Source: Nephrotoma appendiculata
Lineage: Eukaryota; Arthropoda; Insecta; Diptera; Tipulidae
Length of the DNA stretch: 64,000 nucleotides
Direction: 5' to 3'
NCBI GenBank assembly: GCA_947310385.1
Contig: OX371225.1
Span: 173,037,931 to 173,101,930, forward strand
Shown: positions 22,908-33,272 of the stretch, piece after piece
How the letters are laid out: every line of letters starts with the position of its first letter
Position numbering within the stretch: the stretch's first letter is position 1
The notes under the pieces: generated by a model
Database searches by the model: none
What the model was told of the DNA's origin: nothing
Seen by the model: only the letters and a program-made list of their open reading frames with translations
Program-made: the position numbers and the translations under genes

Positions 22908-23479
22908 CAGTGATTCTTAACAGGGGGTCCGCGGCCCCTGGGGGTCCGTAAGAAGTTTTTAGGGGGGCCGCCAAAGTTTGCAAAATTTCATCAGAATATA
23001 AAAAAAAAATTGATGTATAAGGTAAAGGTACCAATTACCGAAAGTATAAGAATCTCATTGACGTTCTGTTAAGATATTTTTTCGGGTTTTATTTATTCGG
23101 GTCTGCTTCTTTCATATATTAATCATAAAAATTAAATAATTTCATTGCATAAGGTCTATGTTCTTATTATGCGAGTCATATGCGAATTATTTTTGATCTA
23201 ATTTCCAGCAGCTCTTGTTCGGGTTATCGGAACTGTAAAGTTTAAGCGGAAGAAAATCCAGGCTTTAATAACAAAAACACAATTTTCAATAAACAAACTT
23301 TTTTTTTGTATTTTTTATTAAACGTTAAGTGTTATAAACAAATGATGTACTCCTAATCTACAGCTAGGATATTAACTTCAGAAATTCAATCAAAAAATAA
23401 TTAAACTATACGATTACAAAAATATTTCAGGTACTCGACAGTTTTACTAAAATTAATTAAAATTATTCTTTTGACAAGC

Positions 23480-23790
23480 TTCGATTTCAGCATAAATTCC
23501 TCTGACATTTAATAGAGAAGGAGGGCTGATAACACTACATACTTTTTCCTCTTTATATCAAATAGCGTCGTCCTTGCTCGGCCATTTCCAGTTTTGACTA
23601 CTCGCATTGTTTTAATATATGTTTCATTTTCTTTTACTTCCAGCAGCTTTTACTCCCAGGGAAATACTCTCCTTCGTATGCACTTATGACATAATCGCCA
23701 GGACATGTTTTTCTAATTTCTTTTACACTCGATCCGCCATTTGTTTGAAAATTAGTTTTATGATCTTGGTTTGAAAATTCGTTTTATAAA
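23480..23790 (-). pseudogene. Unassigned coding relic inside the hAT-like element
   Basis: Across two or three frames the minus strand reads KEIRKTCPGDYVISAYEGEY followed by FPG, then KENETYIKTMRVVKTGN, then WPSKDDAI, a stop, and YKEEKVCSVISPPSLLNVRG followed by IYAEIE. Uninterrupted coding sense over about 100 codons, with the family-like pattern Y-G-YFPG, then W-WP-KDD--WY, then PP---RG-Y, suggests a small beta-rich module once attached to a transposon protein. I do not know the family name and give no function. The surrounding 23000-24280 bases show no other coding signal that I can read. Confidence 0.5.
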
Positions 23791-24329
23791 CTGTTCCGTT
23801 CATTTTTCTTTTCCTTCTTTCAAATTTACTTTTCCTCTCATTTCAATTCTCTTTAAGTGTTCAAAATATTTACATATTAGATGTAATTGAATCAGGAGTA
23901 GTTTTCCTTTTTACAATTTTTTTCGTTTCAGTTAGAGCCTCCGGATAATAGGAATGGGGAAAGAAAATCTTTTTTAGACGACAAATAACAGCAACCCGGT
24001 TGCTGCGTTTTGTTATTGTTTTGATCAGCAATATTGTAAATTGGCGTACTCATAACTACTGCGCACTGGATGTAATTTGGGATTCAAGAACATTATTCAA
24101 ATCAAGATCTTCGTAAAGCCATCATTATCCACAATGCAATTCAATACTTGATTTTCCGGCCATAAATTTTCGTTTAGCGTTGTTTCATTGTCAATCAATG
24201 TTTGAATTTTGCTTGTGTCTCCGCCTGCGAAATCTATTTGTTTTTTTTTAAATTTCGCCAAAATAAAAAGAGATTTGTATCTTTTATATCACCAGCCCAC
24301 ACATCACGACTCTCCTGATGATGATGATT

Positions 24330-25420
24330 AAAAGTATTTTATTCAAAGTATTATTATTCAAGTATGTATTTATTTAAAGTATTGCAAAGTATACATTTTT
24401 CCCATTTTCCCAAGTAAAGTCCTCCTCAGTAAGCCCGTGCCCCATCGATGCAAATAAGTGATAATCGGACGGAGACAAATCTGGCAAGTAAGCCGCATGT
24501 GGAACTATTTCCCAATTAAGAGTTTCCAACGTTTCCATGACCGGTTTTGCTTTGTCGGGTGGTGCATTATCATGCGAAGCAAAATCACTTTTTGTTGTCT
24601 TTTATCATATTCTGGTCGTTTTTCAGGCAAAAATCGATTTAAATTGATCATTTGTTGTTGGTAGCTTTCAATATTTGCGGTTTCGAGAGGTTTTAGCAGC
24701 TCAAAATAAATCACACTCTTCTGATCTCACCAAATACAGAGCATTGTCGTCCGTCGAAGCTATTTGGCCTTGGAGTCGATGTCGATGGTTCTCCTGGATC
24801 AACCCAAGACATTTTGCTCTTTTTCTTCTCAAAATAGATCCATTTTTTATCACCAGTCCACAATTCGATGGAGAAATAACTTTCTTTTGTATCTGGCGAG
24901 CAACATTTCGCAAGTTTTTTTTCTATTTTCCTCTAGGCTTTCATTCAGTTTATGAGGAACCCATTTTCCCAGGTTTTGGATCTTTCACATGGATTTAAAC
25001 GTATGGAGACGGCTTCTCGTGACGCATTCAAATGATCCGCAAGTTGTTTTTGCGTTTCAGCGTCATTATCATGCCTAATGCCTTCAAACTTTTTTGGTGG
25101 TCTTCCACGTTCTTCGTTTCTCACGTCAAAATTACCACACTTGAATTTATTAAACCAATAGCATGGTTACTTACCGTATGTTTTGACAAGCATTCTATTT
25201 CTAATTTTCTTCAAATGATAAGAAAAAATCAATGATGTCCTCAAATCGTAATATGTCGTGAAACAACTCGGCATTTTTAACACGTAAAAAGCATGCGTTA
25301 TTGTATGAAACTTGTAAGGGTATAAATTGGATGTTGTGGACAGATGTAAAAAGAAAATATTGAAACCGATGACGTGTAGTTTATCGAAAGGTACATTGAC
25401 AGGTGGCGCCATTTATTGGT
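24330..25420 (-). pseudogene. Mariner transposase relic (mauritiana-like wording), minus strand
   Basis: From high to low coordinates: a decayed N-terminus near 25200; FKCGNFDVRNEERGRPPKKF and TQKQLADHLNASREAVS (HTH linker); a block around 24800-24900 with SWVDPGEPSTS-like wording split between frames; then the open frame 24505-24714 with MIYFELLKPLETANIESYQQ, followed by INLNRFLPEKRPEYDKRQQK. The second catalytic block is frameshifted (LLRMIMHHP for the usual LLHDNAP), followed by SPSDYHLFASM-like sequence near 24450. The C-terminus after about 24400 does not match and seems deleted. No TIRs could be fixed. It lies wholly within the hAT-like element. Confidence 0.78.
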
Positions 25421-25554
25421 AAATTCCGGTTTCATATTTTCACAACTGGTATTATAGATAATTAAACAAATATAAATTATTATTAAAAAAAATGGAGGCC
25501 ACAAAAAAATTATGAACTACTGCACTAAAGTATTAAAATACTTTAGGCCGGCAA

Positions 25555-25831
25555 TGTTGGAGTTGCCATTTAACGTGATGTATCCTCATCGGTTAGTACC
25601 ACCATCTACTGGTGGGCTCTCAGCAACCAACCCCATCGCATCGGGCAATTCAACATCATCGTACAATTTTTCAAATGTCAATTCAACACGACGACGGAAA
25701 TTGAAACTTTGTTCTTATCAAAACCTTCGAGCAGCACGCAGCACGAGCTCAACAGAACACAAATAATAAAGTATATAATAAAACAGTTTGTTTTTTACTC
25801 GTATTTAATTCTGTTGCAATCCGCTTCAACA
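25555..25831 (+). repeat. 3' LTR of the BEL/Pao element at 20.65 kb
   Basis: 277 bp starting TGTTGGAG and ending TTCAACA, i.e. TG...CA with inverted TGTTG/CAACA ends. It matches the 5' LTR at 20651-20922. It is preceded by AGGCCGGCAA, a short polypurine-like tract, and followed by the target duplication ATAAA. Confidence 0.88.
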
Positions 25832-25839
25832 ATAAATAA

Positions 25840-28100
25840 TTCATGTATGAATACATATTCACAAAATTTTGTTGTAGGCTACATACCCAGTACACTAAAA
25901 GGTAAGAAAAACCGAAACAATTTCTACATAAATCGCAATACATATTATGTTTTAAAATTTACACACAATTTTAATAATTAAATAGATTATGTATAAATTA
26001 TTAAATATAATTATTTTCATGTAATTTCTTCTGTTATTTTTTCTTTAACGTTGGTTTGCTTTTCATCACTTACAATTTTACTGAGTGATGAAATAACGAA
26101 ATAATCGCCTGTCAAAAAAGTTACAACAAACCAACTGGGCGAAATAGATGATATTTCGTCGAACTTCGAATAGTTCGAAACTAAAACATCCCACCCCTGA
26201 TGAGGAAGTTGAGGAAGTTGATTAGCTTAGTTCTTTTGCTGGCGACCACAATTTAAATATAGATTATGGGATTGATAATATTGGACTGTAGAATACTAAT
26301 ATTGAACTATAGAATACAATGGAACTCCCTTATACAACCCAGTGGACAACTCTAGGATTGGCTAGCCTATTGTTTGAAATCCACCGAAAATGCTGACAGT
26401 GTAACTTTGTTATAACTTTTTTATCCAAATTTCGGTCATTAAAACCGAAAATTTGTTTTCTCTGGGAAGCTTCCATTATTACTGTAACACGATTAGTATG
26501 ATAATATCGGAGTATTATTATTTTGAATTCCATTCTGATCAATAATCTTTTTCTTTCGATAATGCCTTTATAATTAAGTTTATCTTTCTTGATGTATCTT
26601 GATTGCGCGATTTAATTCGTTAAGGTATACAAAACCTCTGTCTTAGTCATATTATACACCAACTATTAATTAATTAAGCAAGTTTTGATTATCATTTTCT
26701 CTGGGCACACAATTAGATGCATAGAACCTGTAAGATTATAAATAAATATCGGTAGCGAGACGGTTTATTAAAACTATAAACCAACAAGTCTATTTTTATT
26801 AGAAAAACCTCATAAATAACCAAACGCAGATACAAAACGATATACATACGAGTTTTTGTAGTACTATAAAGAATGATTGTTCAAAAAACAAACTGAACCA
26901 CAACATTGTAAGATGATCTAACATAGATCTTTATTTTTTATTGCTGTTACTATTATTATTTTTACACAAGAAATTTGTATTTTCTTTTCTTGAAAATTTT
27001 TCTAACAAATAAAAATTAATTTCATCACAAACAAACGAAATAAAAAAAAATAATAATAAGAAGCGAAAAATGAAATTAAATAAGAACTAGCACAATAAAC
27101 ATTTATTATTTTTAAGTGACGAGATGCCTCGTAATATATAAAATTATAATTTTTATTTCATGTTATTTATTATTTTTTTTTTTTTGTAATTTATAAAATT
27201 GAGATATGACTTCATCACTTAAAACAAATAAAAATAAAAATTATATGTTATTTTAGGAATAAAAACAATCATATTCTATAAGATGTGTACAGTAGATTGA
27301 CAAATTTTCTTTTTGTTTCGTTTCGTCTAAGATAACATTTATTAATGTCAAAGTTAGATGAAGTAAAAAATTATTATGTACATATACATTGTGGATATAA
27401 TTTATCGTTAGAGTGTGAGTGGCAGTAGGCCGCAAGATGAATGAGTTAAGATTTTTTATATTACTGCATGTTCTCGTGTACACAAGAAAGATTGGTGTAT
27501 CTAACGAAATTAAACTCTGGTGAGTGATGAGTGTGTTGGAAAGGTGAAGGGGTCAACGTGTGTGAAGATCTAACGATTAGACAGGTATAGAAAATTTTGA
27601 GGGTGATTTATGGCACAGTTTTTTTTTATTTATGTAACTAGTGGTACATGAAAGAATTTGCTTTGTACGCTAATGTTACACGAGTCATCATACAGAACAA
27701 CTAATAACCTGTATGATTTTGATCTGTTTTTGATGTATTTTAAGGTTTTAGCGTACATTTCGACGTTTTTTTTTGCTAAATAAACTTTGTCTGTAAACGT
27801 GTTAACTAACGTTAATTAAATGTAAAGTTCGGTTGATATAATTTTTCATCAATATTGGTTCCATGTCTAAAAGTACTTTTTGTGCGATATGTATTCAGTA
27901 TTTTATTATTATTTTAATGGCATGTAGGTACAATCAATTACCACTTCTCGTAGGTTGGTATACTGTTACATAAAAGATCTAAATAAACTTCTGTTTAAGT
28001 AATATTTGAATTGATGTCTTTGATTGAAATCTGTTTTCTGCAGTGGATTTGTCAATGATTTGTACTAAGATTCAAAATCTTCAGGATAACAATAACAGAA
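25840..28100. other. AT-rich stretch without a recognisable gene
   Basis: No protein motif was found on either strand. 26930-27250 is extremely AT-rich. The 26040-26560 part is less biased and its small frames show no family. A TTGTTGTAG/GTAAGAAA pair around 25870-25910 resembles splice sites, but the enclosed 24-36 bases are too short to call an exon. Confidence 0.5.
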
Positions 28101-29260
28101 GTCATAAACATTTAAACAAATTTAAAACAAAACTTTTTTCTGTTTGTAGAATTAAATGGAATGAATAGTGAGGCACATAGACAAGACATCCAAAATCAAC
28201 CTTGAACGATTTTCTTATACGATGGAGAATGAAGAGAAGTTCGTCACTCCAGTAAGATTTTGTTCGATTAAGCGAATAATATAAAGTCTCTTTAAATGTA
28301 CGATGTATAAACGCTTTATCATGCCGTTTGTCTGTGGGTGGTATGTCGTCGTCCGTATATTCTGTGGAAACCCAACGATATAGTGAATTTTTGTGATTTC
28401 GAATGGCGCACAAAATTTTGAAATGTAATTAATGGTCATCGAAAGCTTTTAGCATTAATGTCAACCGCAGTGGTATACTGTTCAACTAACGTGTTTTTTA
28501 TTTCGCAATACTCTTCTTTCGTTCACGATCAAATTTTAAATCCGAACCAACGGTAAGCCGTGAAAGTGCATCGCCCTTGCTATGCGCGTCGGTGCGGCAA
28601 CGCTAGAGACGGTTGGCTGTCGTCACTGGAAAGCGTTTTTCTGGGTGAAAAAGTGATACCTTATAATGCGTCACCAGAATAAATTCTCTACTTTTAAGAG
28701 AGATTAGTGAAACTTCGATGAAATTCTATCACATACTACTCCGTGACTTGAGGCTTCTGTCCCTAACAAGGGTGGATAGTCATGCTGACAGTGGACAGGC
28801 TGCAAATCTGTCACAATGGATTTTTTTATTTGACGAAAACAGTTTTCCTGCTCTTTTGACCAAACAAACGGAACATTTTTCTTACGCAATGAATTAAAAG
28901 GAGCCGCAACCCGCGAAAAATTGTTCAAAAAGTTCTTCCAATTCTTTCAAGTTTGTTGGTTGAGACATCTCTTCAATCGAACTCTTTCGGATGATGGTCG
29001 GACTCCAGATTTATGCAAAGTATGCTCTAAGTAATCCATTTTAGTTGGGAAGAATTTGCACTTGCTTATGTTACATTTCAAGTTGGCAGTAGAAAATCGT
29101 TTAAAAATCTCTTCTAAATTTTTGGGATGTTTGTCTTAGGTTCAACGTGTTAAAATTATGCCATCCAAGTAATTTGTAATAATCTTCGCTTTCGCTGTCC
29201 TACTCAACGAATCGCTGAAATATTCCTCAATGTCAGCTTCACGGTGCACCTCATCGAAAT
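28100..29260 (-). pseudogene. Ty3/Gypsy pol relic (RT, RNase H, integrase), minus strand
   Basis: From high to low: NYLDGIILTR (29150-29185, the YLDD box of RT with the second Asp lost), LKCNISKCKFFPTKMDYLEH and KSGVRPSSERVRL, then NFSRVAAPFNSLRKKNVPFV and WSKEQENCFRQIKKSI, which form the RT to RNase H connection of Gypsy elements. Near 28560 GDALSRLTVG matches the ADALSR motif ending RNase H. Below 28440 comes TTTYHPQTNGMIKRL (integrase core, before the third catalytic residue) and YWSDELLFILHRIRKSFKVD. The order is right for Gypsy pol, but the gaps between pieces are too short, so internal deletions exist. No LTRs were recognised. Confidence 0.82.
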
Positions 29261-29599
29261 TATTGGAAGTTTGTATAGAGTTTGCATCCCGTTATAAATG
29301 AGCTTTAAGCTCAAAATGTAGTGAAAGTTCAAAATTGTTATAAATGGTAATATATATCATCTATTAATCTATTCTATCTGGTTTCTTAATTATGCGCTTA
29401 TTTCTTATTCTTCATTCCGTCTCTTCAGTATGGTCCTTGCGTTGGATATGGTTGTTGCTATTTAATAGTACAACCGGTTCAGAGATCATATACTCGTAGT
29501 AACCTATTGGTTACTCATTTTACATTAATTTCTTATTATAATTAGAACTTCTCAGCTACAGCAGTTTCTGTCTTCTTATAGCCTTCTCAGTCAATTGGT

Positions 29600-30120
29600 G
29601 GCGTCCAACATAAGACGAGTGTCTGCATTTTATACGGCGATTCAGTTTTCCTTTTGGTTTACAAAGCTATGTACCGATTTGCACTGCATTTTTGAGGTTG
29701 CTTGTTGCCGATATACATTTTTCAACTGCTAAAATAGAGGTATCTTCTGGTTGTGCTATTGTCGTACTTTGAATATTTGGTAAATTTCTCGTACAATGGA
29801 TGAGCAGAATAAAATGATGAAAGGATTTAAGAATATGATAAACCTGCTTTGGAAGATCTCGATGCAGTTTAAATGCAAGCCCTTGGTACCAAGTTTCCTC
29901 CTCAATGACATTCGTTATTCTGGGGACTTGTAAGGCTAGGATGCTTTTCTCTAAACCCTGGTTGATGTAGTGGAATTAAACAACAATTTTATGTTATAGG
30001 TTTCAGCCTCTTCAGCAATAGTTTTTCATATATTTTAATATGACTGGAAGTAGTGATAATGGTCTATAAGAATTTTTATCGTTTCCTGGCTTACCATACC
30101 ACACATCTTGCACAACGAGC
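29600..30120 (-). pseudogene. Jockey-like non-LTR RT relic, minus strand
   Basis: The minus strand near 30040-30100 reads KPGNDKNSYRPLSLLPVIL, the RT1/RT2 block of Jockey-type elements. Following it are FGFREKHPS (usual QFGFR-KHST), and, in other frames, residues like RDLPKQVYHILKSF from the region after motif A. It is short and broken into three frames. Just to the right (30100-30183) the opposite strand can be read as RARGGSAIFVRFLRDNINHH, reminiscent of a non-LTR endonuclease start, but this may be chance. The second BEL/Pao element begins at 30184. Confidence 0.65.
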
Positions 30121-30183
30121 AAGAGGAGGGTCAGCTATATTTGTTAGATTTCTTAGGGATAATATCAATCATCATAAAGAATT

Positions 30184-31473
30184 TGTTGGTTTCGGAATAG
30201 CATCACCTAAAATCAATCTAAAAGATTAAAATTATCATCCCATGTGTTGGTGAGAATAAAACACAAAACACCTTGAACTTTGATTTAAACTTTATTACAC
30301 ACAAATCATTATAACTGATCTCATCAGCTGTTCTCCAGTTTCAACCTAAAATTAAACTTAAGAAACAAAAATTAAATATGTTATTATATACTTACCAGTT
30401 TCATTATATAATTTTAATCAATATTTTTTGTACCGGAATCTTTGTTATAAATCTGAAAGTAAAATTTATGTAATTAATTATCAAATTTAAATTAGAAATA
30501 ATATTTTTTATACTTATCTTTATATAAATTAGGAATCCAATTGTAAACACTTTGTCAACACGAATATGTCACTTTGAGTACTCTACGTAAACCAAAATTT
30601 GTACTAGAATTGGTTGCGCATAGTAAAGTTAAACTCGTTAGTACTTTATATTTGGAAATTTGAATATCTTAACAAAGTTCAGCTTAAAATTGTAATTAAT
30701 TAATTTAGTGTACAAGAATATGCCATTTTTCTAGTAAGAACTAAAATAAATAAAACTCGTTCACTTTTTTTAGAACCTTTGAGCAATCAACATTTATAAT
30801 TGGCAAACCGAGAAACCACAGTGTCTTATAGAAACCAATTTATATTTAATAATAAAACAGTTGTTAATCTGGAATCATCGATAGTGTTTTGTTATACCAA
30901 CTTTCTTCAAGTTCATCATCAATTTCGTAACTGTGCCAATAGTGTTGGCTTCATCAGTAATTTTCTGCTATATTCCGTGCTGCAATTTTATCAACAACAT
31001 CTGGCAGTCTTTTCAACATTTCATCATCCGGAATTTTATCACATCATCACCGGCTCATCACAGATCTACACAAACACCAAGCTTTACCGAAATATGTGTA
31101 CATTCTTATTAATTTTATTTTGTAATGTCAAAATTATGACATTTTATTGCAATGACCATACAAGTAATTTAAAGTTCATCGAACTCTTATTACAATGTTG
31201 AAGAGTGGCTCAGTTTTGAATTGTGAACGCGTTGCAAATAAGATGTCGCAATTTCAGCAATTTTCTATTTCATTCTGTATATTTTTTTTCTTGTATTCAT
31301 TACGAACAAAACTGTGCTAAGTTGAAGTTTATAAATTAATAAAAAAATAATAAATTTTCTTAAAAGCAAAAAAATAAAAGTTCTTCATCTTTTCAACTTG
31401 GGAACTATCGCAGAGGCAAACCGTAGGCCCACCAATAGCAGTGGCCATCAGCATCCTTATCTTTGCCCCAACA
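30184..31473 (+). repeat. 5' LTR of the second BEL/Pao element, split by an insertion
   Basis: It begins TGTTGGTTTCGGAATAGCAT and ends TTTGCCCCAACA, the same ends as the 3' LTR. The first 59 bp match the 3' LTR, then 834 bp of unrelated sequence intervene (30243-31076), then the match resumes with TTTACCGAAATATGTGTAC. A further segment of about 26 nt near 31197-31222 is absent from the 3' copy. The match includes the AT-rich CATTACGAACAAAACTG and the terminal 100 bp. Confidence 0.9.
30243..31076 (-). mobile_element. Probable solo LTR inserted in the BEL/Pao 5' LTR
   Basis: This 834-bp segment is absent from the 3' LTR of the same element. It starts TGTGTTGGTG and ends CTACACAAACA, so it has TG...CA ends. 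The host sequence ATCCCA|AGCTT appears as CCCA before it and CCAA after it, consistent with a short (3-4 bp) target duplication. On the minus strand an AATAAAG lies about 55 bp from its end, where an LTR polyadenylation signal would be, hence the strand given. No coding sequence fits a known protein; the 133-codon plus-strand frame spans the junction and is an artefact. The alternative is a deletion of the same segment from the 3' LTR. Confidence 0.6.
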
Positions 31474-31477
31474 TAAC

Positions 31478-31489
31478 TGGTCCTTCGAG
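31478..31489 (+). promoter_or_regulatory. Probable primer-binding site of the second BEL/Pao element
   Basis: TGGTCCTTCGAG starts 4 nt after the 5' LTR and is identical to the 12-mer after the 5' LTR of the other BEL/Pao element (20928). The match extends loosely as GCC/GGATG. The 31490-32144 stretch after it is an untranslated leader without a gene. Confidence 0.75.
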
Positions 31490-32144
31490 CCGGATGGCGT
31501 AACTTTATAATCGGCAAGAATTAGTCCATCACACAAGTCTGCAAATAAGCAACGATACGATTGGGAAATTTCCTACGTAATTGGATAACCCGAGCAAATC
31601 GCAACGCATGAACTTCAGCTTAGTATCCATTTTTATTTTATTTTACTACGAGTAACGATAAGTGACGATAATAAGCTCGAACTTTTTAGTCAATTAGTAG
31701 ACACATACGGTATTAAAATCAGTGAATTTATCACGTAAATCTATGTAAATTAATACTATTAAAATTCTTGTGTAAGAAAGAAATACTCGTGTGATTATCG
31801 GTGCATATATTATCAACCGAACCTCGATAAAACTCACGAACGTTTGGATTTTGAGTATAGAGCCGTATATATAACACGATTGTGTTTTCGTTATCGTTAT
31901 TGCTCAAATCTGGTTTAATATAACGTTAATATATTTCGTGCAAGTGAATTTCAAGGCTACTATAACGTTTCGGTTGCACCGCCGCCATTACATAATTGAA
32001 TTTACAACTTTAATCAAAATTTTCGGGGAAGTTAATTCGGTATTGTTCATCAAACGTATTCTCAGTTAGCAAATTGGTAACAAATCAAAGTTTTGTGTTA
32101 TTATTTCCAAAGTGAGGGTGCTTACTCCATAATTCGTAGTTAAA

Positions 32145-32456
32145 ATGTCGGACCTCAGTGCGTTAAAAAGGCAACGAGCCATTAATAAAGGCAAGCTGAC
32201 CAACATCCTAAAATTGATAAAGGACCCCGACAACAACACTTCGGCTGAGCAGATCGCTGTGCGTTTAAATCGGGTGGAAAAATTAATGCAGGAATTTAGC
32301 GATTTAGAGAATGCTATAATACGTGCGGACGAAAATGAAGCGGCAGATAACGTATACGAAGAAAATTATTACAACGCTGTCGCTGGTCTAAATACGTTAA
32401 TGCGACAAAGAAGACTTAGTACCGAGCCCGGTAACCTGAATATCGAAACATCATAA
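32145..32456 (+). CDS. BEL/Pao Gag N-terminal part
   Basis: The ATG at 32145 lies about 650 bp after the leader start and is followed by MSDLSALKRQRAINKGKLTN, then RLNRVEKLMQEFSDLENAII. This is the helical N-terminus of BEL/Pao Gag (DUF1759 neighbourhood), with alternating charged residues giving a coiled-coil look at about residues 40-70. The frame stops at 32454-32456 after 103 residues, while family Gags are much longer. In other frames further on, VKLPKIHIPSSLPRTRR-like and DDKSKALWAETAAD-like residues show that the capsid region once continued to 32680, so this is the open 5' part of a broken Gag with a large loss in its middle. Confidence 0.75.
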   Translation: MSDLSALKRQRAINKGKLTNILKLIKDPDNNTSAEQIAVRLNRVEKLMQEFSDLENAIIRADENEAADNVYEENYYNAVAGLNTLMRQRRLSTEPGNLNIETS

Positions 32457-32624
32457 AATACAACACAATTTGGAACGCGGTCGGAAGTTAAACTTCCAAA
32501 GATCCACATACCATCCTCCCTACCACGGACACGTCGGATGAGGTTATTCGCGGACTCAAGGCTTTAGAAGATGTTGCCAAATCTCGCAACCCCTGGCTTA
32601 TTTATATACTGTCGAATAAGCTAG

Positions 32625-33272
32625 ATGACAAGTCCAAGGCTCTATGGGCAGAAACGGCTGCGGATATCGATAATCCATAGCTTTGCGCAGTTCCTGAAAT
32701 TTTTAGCACGGCGCATCGATGCGTTAGAATCACTCAACACTTCCACAAAACGTCTAACTGCGAAGCCAGAGATAAAAAGACACATCTCTACCGATGAAAC
32801 CCCAACCACCGAATCGCAATTGGTTACCAAAAATTTTCAATTCAAATGTGCGAAGCGTCAGGACCGTAGCCACTCTTTATTCAAATGTAATGACTTTCAC
32901 GCATTAGACGTTAAGGGACGCAAAGAGTTTGCCAAGCGCACTAATCGGTGCCAGAACTGTTTAAGTAGCAAACATCCTATATTCCGATGTCCATCTCGGA
33001 GAAGATGCCAAAGATGTAATATGAAGCACCACACATTATTACACCAGGAACAACTTAACGAAGAAATTGTTGAAACAGGAGAAGCTAGTACGACGAGCCA
33101 CGCATCTACCTTCCAGTCGGAGACCGTAACGCTGGCTTCAGTACTTCCAACGGCCATAATGCAAATAATTGATGCTTCAGGGCATCCAATAGCGTGCCGA
33201 GCACTTCTCGATTCAGGGTCACAATCCAGTTTTATTACGGAATCTTGTGTACAGCGACTAAACGCTAAATGA
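32625..33272 (+). pseudogene. BEL/Pao Gag zinc-knuckle region and protease start
   Basis: The 215-residue frame carries FLARRIDALESLN (Gag C-terminal helix), then HSLFKCNDFHALDVKGRKEF, RTNRCQNCLSSKHPIFRCPS (knuckle C-x2-C-x4-H-x4-C) and RRCQRCNMKHHTLLHQE (second Cys/His pair). It then reads IACRALLDSGSQSSFITESC with an intact DSG protease motif at about residues 195-197. The frame ends at 33270-33272 just after the active site. Rest-of-protease sequence such as ISRGITTLTVKPDD and GEIDILVGAAHFF continues downstream with stops at 33310, 33463 and 33606. Confidence 0.87.

Larger units (their letters stand above)
22908..25522. mobile_element. hAT-like element nested in the BEL/Pao element
   Basis: The left end starts CAGTGATTCTTAA, and the right end reversed starts CAGTAGTTCATAA, so 10 of 13 terminal bases agree. 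The element is flanked by an exact 8-bp duplication, CACTAAAG, at 22900-22907 and 25523-25530. CAGTG-type termini with an 8-bp duplication are the hallmark of hAT transposons. The left subterminal part has the GC-rich GGGGGTCCGCGGCCCCTGGG common near hAT ends. I do not recognise a hAT transposase (no RW-BED or dimerisation motif). The interior holds an unassigned minus-strand relic (23490-23790) and a mariner relic (24330-25420) that must have inserted later. Confidence 0.8.
20651..25831 (+). mobile_element. BEL/Pao LTR retrotransposon, pol-deleted, hosting nested elements
   Basis: Two LTRs (20651-20922 and 25555-25831) flank Gag, zinc knuckles, a protease and the very start of pol. Both flanks carry the 5-bp duplication ATAAA (20646-20650 and 25832-25836), confirming a single insertion event. 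The 5' LTR is followed by a primer-binding-type sequence and the 3' LTR is preceded by a purine-rich AGGCCGGC. RT, RNase H and integrase are missing. The pol N-terminus runs to 22907, where a hAT-like element is inserted, and only 24 bp of BEL sequence remain between that element's right target duplication and the 3' LTR. So pol was deleted first and the hAT landed at or near the scar. Confidence 0.88.

Noticed and set aside
24280..25480. TIRs of the nested mariner relic
   Set aside because: I compared both edges for inverted repeats next to TA and found no convincing pair, so no precise ends are given.
30800..31201. 133-codon plus-strand frame
   Set aside because: It crosses the right junction of the 834-bp insertion into the BEL LTR, so it cannot be a real gene.
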